In this document: positions 1 to 5,861 of the stretch, piece after piece
How positions within the stretch are numbered: position 1 is the stretch's first letter
Layout of the letters: the number at the start of each line of letters is the position of its first letter
Assembly (NCBI GenBank): GCA_019689515.1
Contig: JADGHI010000176.1
Span: 1-7,438 of the forward strand
Length of the DNA stretch: 7,438 bases
Direction of reading: 5' to 3'
Source of the DNA: Acetobacteraceae bacterium
Lineage (GTDB): Bacteria; Pseudomonadota; Alphaproteobacteria; Acetobacterales; Acetobacteraceae
The notes under the pieces: model-generated
Databases searched by the model: none
What the model saw: only the letters and a program-made list of their open reading frames with translations
What the model was told of the DNA's origin: nothing
Position numbers and translations under genes: made by a program

Positions 1-372
1 GCCGGTCGAGGTTGCGCGCCACCTCGTCGAGCAGGCCGATCTCGAAGCGCTGGTTAGGATGATGGCCTGCGCCGGCCGCCGCAGGACCAGGCTCGAGGCC
101 CGCGTGTCGGCGAGGTACTCCTCCGACATCGTCAGCGCGCCCGCGTGGTGCGTGCGCATCCTGGCGACGTAGTCGCGGTCGGCCCGGAGAGCCGCCGGGT
201 CGGCGGGGGCGTACCAGGTCGTCGCGACGGGCGCCTGCTCGGGCTCGTAGTCTTCGCCCACCATTGCGCAGGCGGGCGAGGCGGCCGCGAGGGCCAGACC
301 GGCCGCCGCGGCCATGAGGGTGAGCCGCAGAGGGGGACGCCCGATAGCCGGGCTCGGGATCATCGAAGACAT
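1..372 (-). pseudogene. DUF305-family exported protein, frameshifted, 3' end beyond the window
   Basis: The reading frame opens with ATG at 372, after an AGGA about 9 nt upstream. Residues 15-36 form a signal peptide (hydrophobic Ala/Leu core ending SPACA). The mature part contains RMRTHHAGALTM (residues 71-82), the His-His core typical of DUF305 (ferritin-like, often beside copper-resistance genes), followed by SEEYLAD. After codon 105 (near positions 55-60) family-like sequence stops. Moving by one base restores NQRFEIGLLDEVARNLDR up to the left edge, so one base appears to be missing. By family knowledge DUF305 proteins are periplasmic and are linked to metal handling, but their biochemical role is unsettled. 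It is the last visible gene of the minus-strand group led by the MerR regulator, 157 bp below the preceding gene. The family call is firm. Whether the shift is natural or a sequencing error cannot be told here. Confidence 0.75.
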
Positions 373-529
373 CGGATGCTGTCCTGTCGTTCTCGTCGCG
401 ACCAGCGGGCGTGCATCGGGCCACGTGGGTCGCGGCGCCCCATGGCGGGGCGATCGTCCTGGAAGTCGGTGCCGTGGGCCGCCGTCGCCGAAAGCGCTCG
501 GCGGCACCGCCGGGCACGGTCGCGCCCGG

Positions 530-942
530 TCAGGCCGCGCCGCGTGGCGGTGGGAGCGCGGGTGAGACGTTCGTGCCGTGCGGGCTGTGCACCGGCGCGC
601 TGAAGCGCGGGGCAGGCCCCGACGGCACCGGCGGATCGGCTGACGAAGGCGGAGGCCCGGCGAGCGGGGCAGGGCACTGAGAGGCCGCGCAGCAGGCGAG
701 GCCGGGCGTCGTGCCGCCGGCGTCGTCGCAGGGCTGGCCATGATCGTGCTGGTCGGCAGCGACGGCCGCCGCCAGCGCCGACGGAGTGGCGGCGCCGTGC
801 GCGCCGCAGTGCAACGCCGATGGATCGTGGCCGACCGGCGCCGCCGAGGCGGCGTGCCGCAACGGGGCGCCGGGCAGGACGAACAGGGCCAGCGCGAGCA
901 GTGCCGCGATCGCCCTTCTGAACCTGCCGTGCCCCTCGGCAT
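530..942 (-). CDS. small exported Cys/His-rich protein, putative periplasmic copper binder, start frame disrupted
   Basis: The open frame ending at 530 encodes a hydrophobic export signal (RFRRAIAALLALALFVLPG, around 923-870) and then a mature part rich in metal-type ligands: HDPSALHCGAHG, DQHDHGQPCDD and GLACCAASQCP, followed by a Pro-rich tail ending PALPPPRGAA. This frame has no ATG, GTG or TTG before its upstream in-frame stops. The first usable codon, TTG at 862, lies after the hydrophobic segment. An ATG at 942 with GAGG upstream (or ATG-ATG at 959/956) is out of frame with the signal peptide, so a one-base shift near 925-930 is likely. I do not recognise a named family. Small Cys/His-rich proteins are common beside copper exporters, and copper binding is inferred from composition and neighbours. 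It starts about 45 bp after the regulator's stop, so the two are probably co-transcribed. Confidence 0.55.
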
Positions 943-986
943 TCCCGTCGCCTCATCATGTCGCGACGGCCGCGATCGCCCAAAGC

Positions 987-1498
987 CTATGCCGCGAGAC
1001 GCCGCCCGCCTTGATCGGAATCAATGCGGTGCCGACGCGCGGTGTTCCTTCGGAGGGCTACGCCACCGTCCGACGGGGACGGCCGGCGATCGCCGCCCTC
1101 GAGACCCCGCAGAATCGGGCACTCCGGCCGGTGGTCGCCGTGGCAGGCCTCGACGAGGCCCTTGAGCGCCTCGATCATTCCGGTCAGCTCGGCGACCTTC
1201 GCCCGCAGCTCGGCGGCGTGCTCCAGGGCGATCCGCTTCACCTCGCCGCTCGACCTGTCCTCGTCCCGCCAAAGGCCGACCAGCAGGCGAATGCGCCCGA
1301 TCGGCAGACCGAGGTCTCGGGCCCGGCGGACGAAGCGCAGCGTGTTCACGTCGGCGTCGGAGTACGCGCGGTTGCCCGCCTCCGTCCAGCCCGCCTTCGG
1401 GATCAGGCCGATGGCCTCGAAATGCCGGAGCATCCTCGCCGGTTGCGGCATTGCCGCAGCCCGGAGGCCTTCGCTGCCTGCCCGATGTTGGTGTTCAT
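987..1498 (-). pseudogene. cueR: CueR-type MerR-family copper-responsive regulator, disrupted by a 14-bp palindromic excess
   Basis: The true start is ATG at 1498 (MNTNIGQAAKASGL), preceded by GGAG. The frame then breaks. From about 1440 the family sequence continues in another frame (ARMLRHFEAIGLIPKAG, then NTLRFVRRARDLGLPI). Removing 14 bp (1443-1456) joins the halves into 165 aa with a normal helix-turn-helix spacing. The effector loop keeps C114-x7-C122 (CHGDHRPEC), the Cu(I) site pattern of CueR, and Ser79 aligns by eye with the Ser77 typical of monovalent-metal sensors. Two conserved wing positions differ: Trp33 where Arg is usual and Asn38 where the GYR tyrosine is usual. The tail is about 30 residues longer than normal for CueR. 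CueR homologues bind as dimers between -35 and -10 and untwist 19-bp spacers, and two such sites lie just upstream. An internal ATG at 1451 would give a product lacking the first helix. Family call strong; function doubtful. Confidence 0.8.
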
Positions 1499-1542
1499 GT
1501 CGGTCTCCGTTGCGGACCGCCGGACACCGGCGGCTCGCCCCG

Positions 1543-1573
1543 GATGCAGGGCTTCCCATTGTGGGAGGGTCAA
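1543..1573 (-). promoter_or_regulatory. CueR-type promoter/operator facing the MerR gene
   Basis: On the minus strand a -35 TTGACC (1573-1568) is followed by a 19-bp spacer carrying an imperfect dyad (CTCCCACAATGGGAAG) and a weak -10 TGCATC (1548-1543). The overlong 19-bp spacer and the CTTCC/GGAAG arms are characteristic of CueR/MerR-family promoters. It lies about 45 bp upstream of the regulator's start, so it would drive the regulator and the two exported-protein genes behind it. Confidence 0.6.
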
Positions 1574-1600
1574 GCGCCGAAACGGCGTCTCCATGAGCCC

Positions 1601-1631
1601 TTGACCCTCCCATCATCGGAAGTCGCACCCT
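1601..1631 (+). promoter_or_regulatory. CueR-type promoter/operator facing the copper ATPase
   Basis: A plus-strand -35 TTGACC (1601-1606) is separated by 19 bp from a weak -10 CACCCT (1626-1631). The spacer contains CCCTCCCATCATCGGAAGTC, an imperfect dyad of the CueR type. Its first 13 bases, CTTGACCCTCCCA (1600-1612), are identical to those of the oppositely oriented site at 1574-1562. It sits about 55 bp ahead of the ATPase start. Confidence 0.65.
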
Positions 1632-1648
1632 TCGGGCAACCTCACACC

Positions 1649-1668
1649 GACCCGCGCCGTTGCGGGTC
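1649..1668 (+). promoter_or_regulatory. hairpin in the ATPase leader
   Basis: GACCCGC (1649-1655) and GCGGGTC (1662-1668) form a perfect 7-bp stem with a 6-nt loop, followed by TTT. It ends 16 nt before the ATPase ATG and leaves only a poor Shine-Dalgarno (GGA in CCGGACAGC) between. It could influence translation initiation or act as a weak attenuator. The T run is too short for a convincing intrinsic terminator. Confidence 0.3.
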
Positions 1669-1684
1669 TTTCCGGACAGCAGCC

Positions 1685-2605
1685 ATGAGCGGTCACAGCA
1701 CGCACCGAGGACACGACCTCCACGGGCGGGGGCATGCCGCGGCGCAGCGACACGGCCTCTCCACCGCGGGTGGCGTGCAGGGGGCTACGACGGTCCGGGA
1801 CCCGGTCTGCGGCATGGAGGTGGACCCGCATGCGACGCCGCATCGCGCCGAGCATGCCGGGCGCACGCACTACTTCTGCTCGGCGGGCTGCCGCGCCAAG
1901 TTCGTGGCTGACCCGGCGAAGTACCTGGATCGGCGAGATCAGGAGCTGCGCGCCGGGCCGGTGGCGCCCGGCGCCATCTACACCTGTCCGATGCACCCGC
2001 AGATCCGCCAGGTCGGCCCCGGCAACTGCCCGATCTGCGGCATGGCGCTCGAGCCGGAGGTGGCGACCGGCGAGGCGGGTCCGAACCCCGAGCTGGTGGA
2101 CTTCACGCGCCGCTTCCGGATCGGCCTCGTGCTGACCCTGCCGGTCTTCGTGCTGGAGATGGGCGGGCACCTGCTCGGGCTCGACCACCTGCTCGGGCGC
2201 TCGACCTCGAACTGGCTGCAAGTCCTGTTCGCCACGCCCGTGGTGCTCTGGGCCGGCTGGCCCTTCTTCGTGCGGGGCTGGCAATCGGTCGTGAACCGCA
2301 GCCTCAACATGTTCACCCTGATCGCGCTCGGCACTGGCGTCGCCTGGGCCTACAGCGTGGTCGCCACCGTCGCCCCCGGCGTGTTCCCGCCGGCCTTCCG
2401 CAGCGCGGACGGCTCCGTCGCCGTCTACTTCGAGGCGGCGGCGGTGATCGTCGTGCTGGTGCTGCTCGGGCAGGTGCTGGAGCTGCGCGCGCGCGAGCGC
2501 ACCGGCGGCGCCATTCGCGCCCTGCTCGACCTTGCCCCCCCATGGCGCGGCGGATCGGGCCCGACGGCGCGGAGGAGGAGGTGCCGCTGGCCGCGGTGGC
2601 GGTAG
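1685..2605 (+). CDS. copA: Cu(I)-exporting P1B-type ATPase, N-terminal part (YHS, metal-binding domain, TM1-4), frame broken at about 2535-2541
   Basis: The start is ATG at 1685, in the leader of the CueR-type promoter. Order of parts: a His-rich leader (six His in residues 1-24), a YHS domain (about 37-81, DPVCGMEV then THYFCSAGCRAKF), a heavy-metal-binding domain (about 98-124, YTCPMHP then GNCPICGMALEP), and four hydrophobic segments (about 146-167, 178-195, 208-230, 246-264). This is the front half of a CopA-like inner-membrane copper pump. After LLDLAP (residue 285) the frame leaves family-like sequence and stops at 2605, giving 306 aa with an unrelated Arg/Trp-rich tail. The actuator, phosphorylation and nucleotide-binding domains continue one base back, from 2542. 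A -1 shift at the C7 run joins both into 799 aa, a normal length for this class. Alone, this piece could not hydrolyse ATP. Confidence 0.85.
   Translation: MSGHSTHRGHDLHGRGHAAAQRHGLSTAGGVQGATTVRDPVCGMEVDPHATPHRAEHAGRTHYFCSAGCRAKFVADPAKYLDRRDQELRAGPVAPGAIYTCPMHPQIRQVGPGNCPICGMALEPEVATGEAGPNPELVDFTRRFRIGLVLTLPVFVLEMGGHLLGLDHLLGRSTSNWLQVLFATPVVLWAGWPFFVRGWQSVVNRSLNMFTLIALGTGVAWAYSVVATVAPGVFPPAFRSADGSVAVYFEAAAVIVVLVLLGQVLELRARERTGGAIRALLDLAPPWRGGSGPTARRRRCRWPRWR
2535..2541 (+). other. seven-C run at the ATPase frame break; possible slippery site
   Basis: Zero-frame codons are GCC-CCC-CCA-TGG. A -1 move gives GCC-CCC-CCC-ATG and enters the catalytic frame exactly. C-CCC-CCA fits the X-XXY-YYZ layout of -1 ribosomal slippage, and a run of seven identical bases is also a common place for polymerase slippage and sequencing error. 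Family members usually read APKTARRI here, and the restored reading is APPMARRI. Confidence 0.6.
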
Positions 2606-4083
2606 GCGACCGCCTGCGCGTGCGGCCCGGCGACAAGGTGCCGCTCGACGGCGAGGTGCTGGAGGGCGCGAGCAACGTCGACGAGAGCATGGTGACCGGC
2701 GAGCCGGTGCCGGTCGCCAAGGCCCCGGGTGCGCGGGTGATCGGCGGCACGCTGAACGGCCAGGGCACCTTCGTGATGCGCGCCGACCGCGTGGGCCAGG
2801 ACACGGTGCTGGCGCAGATCGTGCGGATGGTCGCGCGGGCGCAGCGCTCCCGTGCGCCGATCCAGCGCCTCGCCGACGAGGTGAGCGCCTGGTTCGTGCC
2901 GGCGGTCGTCCTGATCGCCGTGATCGCGGCGATCGCCTGGGCCATCTGGGGTCCGGAGCCGCGGGCCGCCTATGCCATCGTCGCGGCGGTGACGGTGCTG
3001 ATCATCGCCTGTCCCTGCGCCCTGGGCCTGGCGACGCCGATGAGCATCATGGTGGGCATCGGGCGCGGCGCCCAGGCCGGCGTGCTGATCAAGAACGCCG
3101 AGGCGCTGGAGCGGATGGAGCGTATCGACACGCTGGTGGTGGACAAGACCGGCACGCTGACCCAGGGGCGGCCCGAGGTGGTCGCAGTGGTCCCGGCCGC
3201 CGGGTTCGACGAGGCCGGGCTGCTTCGCCTCGCCGCCAGCCTTGAGCGCCCGAGCCAGCACCCGCTGGCCGAGGCGGTGGTGCGCGCGGCGGAGGCGCGC
3301 GGTCTCGCCCTTGCCCCCGTTGAGGACTTCGACGCCCCGACCGGGCGCGGCGTCACCGGCGTGGTGGACGGCCGCCGCATCGCGGTCGGCAACGTGCGGC
3401 TGATGCAGGAGCTGGGGGTGGACGTGGCTGCCGTCGCGGGCGAGGCGGAGCGGCTGCGTGGCGACGGCGCGACCGCCTTCTTCGTCGCGGTGGACGGCCG
3501 CGCCGCCGGCCTGGTCGCGGTGGCCGACCCGGTGAAGGAGAGCACCCCTGAGGCCGTCCGTGCGCTGCAGGCCGAAGGCGTGCACGTCGTGATGCTGACC
3601 GGCGACAACCGCACCACGGCGGAGGCGGTGGCCCGCCGCCTCGGCATCGACGAGGTGATTGCCGAGGTGCTGCCCGAGGACAAGCAGAAGGTGGTCGAGC
3701 GGCTGGCGGCCGAGGGCCGGCACGTCGCGATGGCGGGCGACGGCGTGAACGACGCGCCGGCGCTGGCTGCGGCTGAGGTCGGCATCGCCATGGGCACGGG
3801 GACGGACGTGGCGATGGAGAGTGCCGGCGTGACGCTGCTTGGCGGCGACCTGATGGGCATCGTGCGGGCGCGGCGACTGTCGCGCGCGGTGATGCGCAAC
3901 ATCCGCCAGAACCTGTTCTTTGCCTTCGCCTACAACGCCGCCGGCGTGCCGATCGCAGCGGGGGTGCTCTACCCCTTCTTCGGCATCCTGCTCTCGCCGG
4001 TGATCGCGGCGGCGGCGATGGCGCTGTCCTCGGTCAGCGTCGTCGGCAACGCGCTGCGGCTGCGGAGCGTGCGCCTCGGGTGA
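2542..4083 (+). CDS. copA: Cu(I)-exporting P1B-type ATPase, catalytic part (actuator, P and N domains, TM5-8)
   Basis: This is the continuation of the pump in the -1 frame, 513 residues from the first ATG. In restored numbering: actuator-domain TGEP at 338-341; transmembrane CPC copper site at 443-445 within IIACPCALGLATP; phosphorylated Asp487 in DKTGTLT; N-domain His-Pro at 526-527 (SQHPLAEA); TGDN then GDGVNDAP (685 onward) of the P domain; Tyr750-Asn751 in the seventh membrane segment; and Met779 with Ser782-Ser783 in the eighth. CPC plus YN plus MxxSS is the P1B-1 signature for Cu(I)/Ag(I) export. All catalytic residues are present and the frame is otherwise unbroken. Without slippage it could be made only from an internal start such as 2542, lacking the first four membrane segments. 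No clear intrinsic terminator follows the TGA at 4081. Confidence 0.9.
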   Translation: MARRIGPDGAEEEVPLAAVAVGDRLRVRPGDKVPLDGEVLEGASNVDESMVTGEPVPVAKAPGARVIGGTLNGQGTFVMRADRVGQDTVLAQIVRMVARAQRSRAPIQRLADEVSAWFVPAVVLIAVIAAIAWAIWGPEPRAAYAIVAAVTVLIIACPCALGLATPMSIMVGIGRGAQAGVLIKNAEALERMERIDTLVVDKTGTLTQGRPEVVAVVPAAGFDEAGLLRLAASLERPSQHPLAEAVVRAAEARGLALAPVEDFDAPTGRGVTGVVDGRRIAVGNVRLMQELGVDVAAVAGEAERLRGDGATAFFVAVDGRAAGLVAVADPVKESTPEAVRALQAEGVHVVMLTGDNRTTAEAVARRLGIDEVIAEVLPEDKQKVVERLAAEGRHVAMAGDGVNDAPALAAAEVGIAMGTGTDVAMESAGVTLLGGDLMGIVRARRLSRAVMRNIRQNLFFAFAYNAAGVPIAAGVLYPFFGILLSPVIAAAAMALSSVSVVGNALRLRSVRLG

Positions 4084-4460
4084 CGCGGGCGCAGCTCGAG
4101 TCGCTTGCGCGCCTGGATTCGAACCTGCGTCCGCTTTGGGCGGCCTCCCAGGAGGGATGATCGCTGGAGGGCCGGGGGCCTTGTTGAATTCGGCGCGATA
4201 GCAGACCAGTTCTCAGTTTCGTCGCACACGAGACGCCTGTTCTCGCCTCTTCTCCGATCTCGGGTCCGGCCCGCCGAGGTCTGATTGTGCGGGCGAAGCG
4301 GCCGTATGCCGCGGCATCACGGACCCGGCGGCTTCGCGCCCAAATCTGCCGCCGCTGACCGGCAGGCAACTTCCGAAGGCGGCCGTGCGCCCAACCGGCG
4401 AGCGCTGTTCTTGAGCGCAGGATGCAGGTCGGGCACTCTCGGAGCACCACTGATGACCGG
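4084..4460. other. gene-poor spacer with no convincing gene; weak tRNA-like and IS-end-like scraps
   Basis: Frames open here on either strand are rich in Arg/Ser/Pro and lack domain-like patterns or credible starts. Two scraps stand out. GGATTCGAACCTGCG (4114-4128) resembles a tRNA T-arm read on the minus strand, but the flanks do not pair as T or acceptor stems. GGCCTTGTTGAATTCGGC (about 4177-4194) resembles the terminal repeat style of IS5/IS903-group elements, but no matching opposite end or transposase frame is visible. The stretch may be a degenerate remnant marking the edge of the copper locus. Confidence 0.3.
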
Positions 4461-4474
4461 GTTCAACGTTGAAC
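4461..4474. promoter_or_regulatory. perfect 14-bp palindrome upstream of the VOC gene, candidate operator
   Basis: GTTCAACGTTGAAC is identical to its reverse complement. A further TTCAA follows at 4481-4485. It ends 26 bp before the GTG start of the VOC gene. TTCAA/TTGAA dyads occur in ArsR/SmtB-type operators, and related VOC genes often sit with ArsR-family repressors, but no regulator gene lies beside it here. Confidence 0.4.
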
Positions 4475-4500
4475 GGGCTGTTCAATGATGAGGTGATCGC

Positions 4501-4980
4501 GTGTCGAAGGTCAGCACCTGCCTCTGGTTCGCGAAGGACGCCGAGGAGGCGGTCCGCTTCTACGTCTCCCTCGTTCCCGGCTCCGGGATCGAACACGTCC
4601 TACGTTCGCCGGGGCCGTGGCCCGGTGGCGAAGCCGGCGACGTTATCCTGATCACGTTCTCCCTGAACGGGCAGAGGTATCAAGCTCTCAACGGCGGCAC
4701 GCCTGCCGCCTACGGAACCGCCGCCTCGATCTCCGTCGAGTGTACGGATCAGGCGGAGGTCGACCGGCTATGGGCGGCGCTGACCGCGAATGGCGGGTCG
4801 GAGATGGCGTGCGGATGGCTCCGCGATCGCTGGGGGGTGCCGTGGCAGATTGTGCCGGAAGTGCTTCCGCGGCTCCTCGCCGACCCTGATCCGGCGGTTT
4901 CGAGCCGCGTGTTTCTGGCGATGCAGGACATGGTCAAGCTGGACGTTGTCGCCCTGGAGCGTGCAGCTGCGGGAGGATGA
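4501..4980 (+). CDS. VOC-family protein, PhnB-like (3-demethylubiquinone methyltransferase-like fold)
   Basis: The start is GTG at 4501 with GAGGTGA a few bases upstream, a strong ribosome site. The 159-aa product has the PhnB-like pattern throughout: STCLWFAKDAEEAVRFYVSL at the start, FSLNGQRYQALNGG in the middle, SVECTDQAEVDRLWAAL, then CGWLRDRWGVPWQIVPE and a closing PAVSSRVFLAMQDMVKLDVV helix. It is the usual length for this group and reads without interruption. The fold is a vicinal-oxygen-chelate (glyoxalase/dioxygenase) fold and the protein would be cytoplasmic. Substrates for this subgroup are mostly unknown, so no reaction is claimed. Despite the family name, true methyltransferase activity is not implied. 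It stands alone, with an operator-like palindrome upstream and a hairpin just after its stop. Confidence 0.9.
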   Translation: MSKVSTCLWFAKDAEEAVRFYVSLVPGSGIEHVLRSPGPWPGGEAGDVILITFSLNGQRYQALNGGTPAAYGTAASISVECTDQAEVDRLWAALTANGGSEMACGWLRDRWGVPWQIVPEVLPRLLADPDPAVSSRVFLAMQDMVKLDVVALERAAAGG

Positions 4981-4982
4981 CG

Positions 4983-4997
4983 CGCCGCTCAGCGGCG
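4983..4997. terminator. GC-rich hairpin after the VOC gene, weak terminator candidate
   Basis: CGCCGC-TCA-GCGGCG is a perfect 6-bp stem with a 3-nt loop, starting 2 nt after the VOC stop and followed by GGGCTTTG. The T run is only three bases long. It overlaps the stop of a small minus-strand frame. A second short stem, CATGCC-TGC-GGCATG, lies at 5010-5024. Confidence 0.3.
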
Positions 4998-5141
4998 GGC
5001 TTTGCGGCTCATGCCTGCGGCATGGGCGATGATGCTCGGCGGGTTCGGGCTTGCAGTATACTCCTTGCGCAGCTGGCGCAGAGCTTCGGTCCGCATCGCT
5101 CGACAGGCCTTTGGCGTTCTGCATGCCGACGCCAGCAGCAT
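4989..5141 (-). CDS. possible small protein of unknown function (50 aa, or 35 aa from 5096)
   Basis: From ATG at 5096 the frame encodes MRTEALRQLRKEYTASPNPP followed by SIIAHAAGMSRKARR, a composition resembling the end of a small basic helical protein, with mostly G/C third positions. An in-frame ATG at 5141 extends it to 50 aa, and a TAG lies immediately above that. No clear ribosome site is seen for either start. It is convergent with the VOC gene and could be a remnant tail of a longer gene whose upstream part is lost. I do not recognise a family. Confidence 0.3.
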   Translation of the reverse strand: MLLASACRTPKACRAMRTEALRQLRKEYTASPNPPSIIAHAAGMSRKARR

Positions 5142-5238
5142 GCGCTATCGCGCGCTCCACGTTGCGGAGCGCTGATGGCGCAGCGGAATTCCGTTGCTTT
5201 GACTAGGCGCCACCGCAGCAGGTTCGGGCGCTGATAGA

Positions 5239-5709
5239 CTACCGCTCGATACCCTGCGGTGTCCGATTGCGCCGAAGGACTTCCTCGAAACGAGGTTCCG
5301 TACGGCCGATAAGCTGGCCGGTGTTCCGATCGAACACGTAATCCGCCACTGCCTGGTATCCGATGGGGGCGACAGTGCATCGGGCGGCAGAGGCGCAAGG
5401 CTCCCATCGTGCGTGGCGTAGGGAAGAAGAGCCCGCCGCGCGGCACGCCAAGGTTTTCAGAGCGCCTTGCGCTGTGAGAAGGGGCGGTCCGGTCTGCCAG
5501 ACCGGCTCGCGTGCGCGGTGGCTGGACAGCATCACCGTCACGTCGCGCACCCGCAGCCACGCGCTGCCGGTCCAGACCTCCAGGCCGATCGGCTCACCGT
5601 CCGCGCCGGCGACCAGCCGCGGCGCGCCCGGGTCCGGCACCGTGGGCGAGATGCCCGGCGGCGGCGCCGCGGCGGCAGCAGCGCCGAAGCGCCCCGCCCC
5701 GCTGCTCAC
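5239..5709 (-). CDS. hypothetical protein, last gene of an overlapping small-gene set in a phage-like block
   Basis: I chose GTG at 5709 because it overlaps the preceding gene's stop as GTGA, a translational-coupling arrangement. The frame is open further upstream to 5889, but there a neighbouring frame looks like the real one. The 156-aa product begins with an Ala/Pro-rich stretch (GAAAAAAPPPG, residues 9-19), then a compact-looking segment containing EPIGLEVWTGSAWLRVRD and VTVMLSSHRAREPVWQTG. It ends with ADYVFDRNTGQLIGRTEP and RFEEVLRRNRTPQGIER. There are no signal peptide, membrane segments or nucleotide-binding motifs. I do not recognise the family. Position behind a RuvC-like gene suggests phage origin, with structural or accessory function unknown. 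Confidence 0.6.
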   Translation of the reverse strand: MSSGAGRFGAAAAAAPPPGISPTVPDPGAPRLVAGADGEPIGLEVWTGSAWLRVRDVTVMLSSHRAREPVWQTGPPLLTAQGALKTLACRAAGSSSLRHARWEPCASAARCTVAPIGYQAVADYVFDRNTGQLIGRTEPRFEEVLRRNRTPQGIER

Positions 5710-5861
5710 GCGATCTTGAAATCGCCGAAATCCGCGGCTTTCGCGGTTACGCCACGCGCCAGGCCCGCGCCGTCCGACCCCCACAGGTAGCGTCTTCGGT
5801 CGCAATGGATCGCAACATTTTGCGTGAAATCGCGCCGTGTGCAAGGGGAAAATCGCATCAT
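5706..5861 (-). CDS. hypothetical small protein (51 aa), coupled to both neighbours
   Basis: The start ATG at 5861 overlaps the previous stop as ATGA, and its own stop overlaps the next start as GTGA. The product reads MMRFSPCTRRDFTQNVAI, then HCDRRRYLWGSDGAGLARG and VTAKAADFGDFKIA. The C-terminal half has very regular codon use (almost all G/C third positions), supporting this frame over the longer overlapping one. It has no recognisable domain. Its N-terminal third lies in noticeably AT-richer DNA. A 9-bp inverted repeat (5810-5818 with 5860-5868) could fold its start codon into a hairpin. Confidence 0.5.
   Translation of the reverse strand: MMRFSPCTRRDFTQNVAIHCDRRRYLWGSDGAGLARGVTAKAADFGDFKIA

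Noticed and set aside
360..983. 207-aa minus-strand open frame across the small exported protein
   Set aside because: It is Arg-rich with no domain or signal, and the overlapping frame has a clear export signal and Cys/His motifs. This is an out-of-frame shadow, although its first codons may belong to the true start of the broken gene.
1451..1684. Extension of the ATPase frame upstream to 1451
   Set aside because: It would run through the two CueR promoters and the regulator's start. The ATG at 1685 lies downstream of the promoter and begins the His-rich leader.
4085..4175. tRNA gene on the minus strand suggested by GGTTCGAATCC
   Set aside because: The bases flanking the T-loop do not form a proper T stem or acceptor stem, and no matching anticodon arm is found. 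A selenocysteine-type long variable arm was also considered and does not fit.
4213..4596. 127-aa minus-strand frame overlapping the VOC start
   Set aside because: It overlaps a well-supported gene and lacks recognisable motifs or good codon use.
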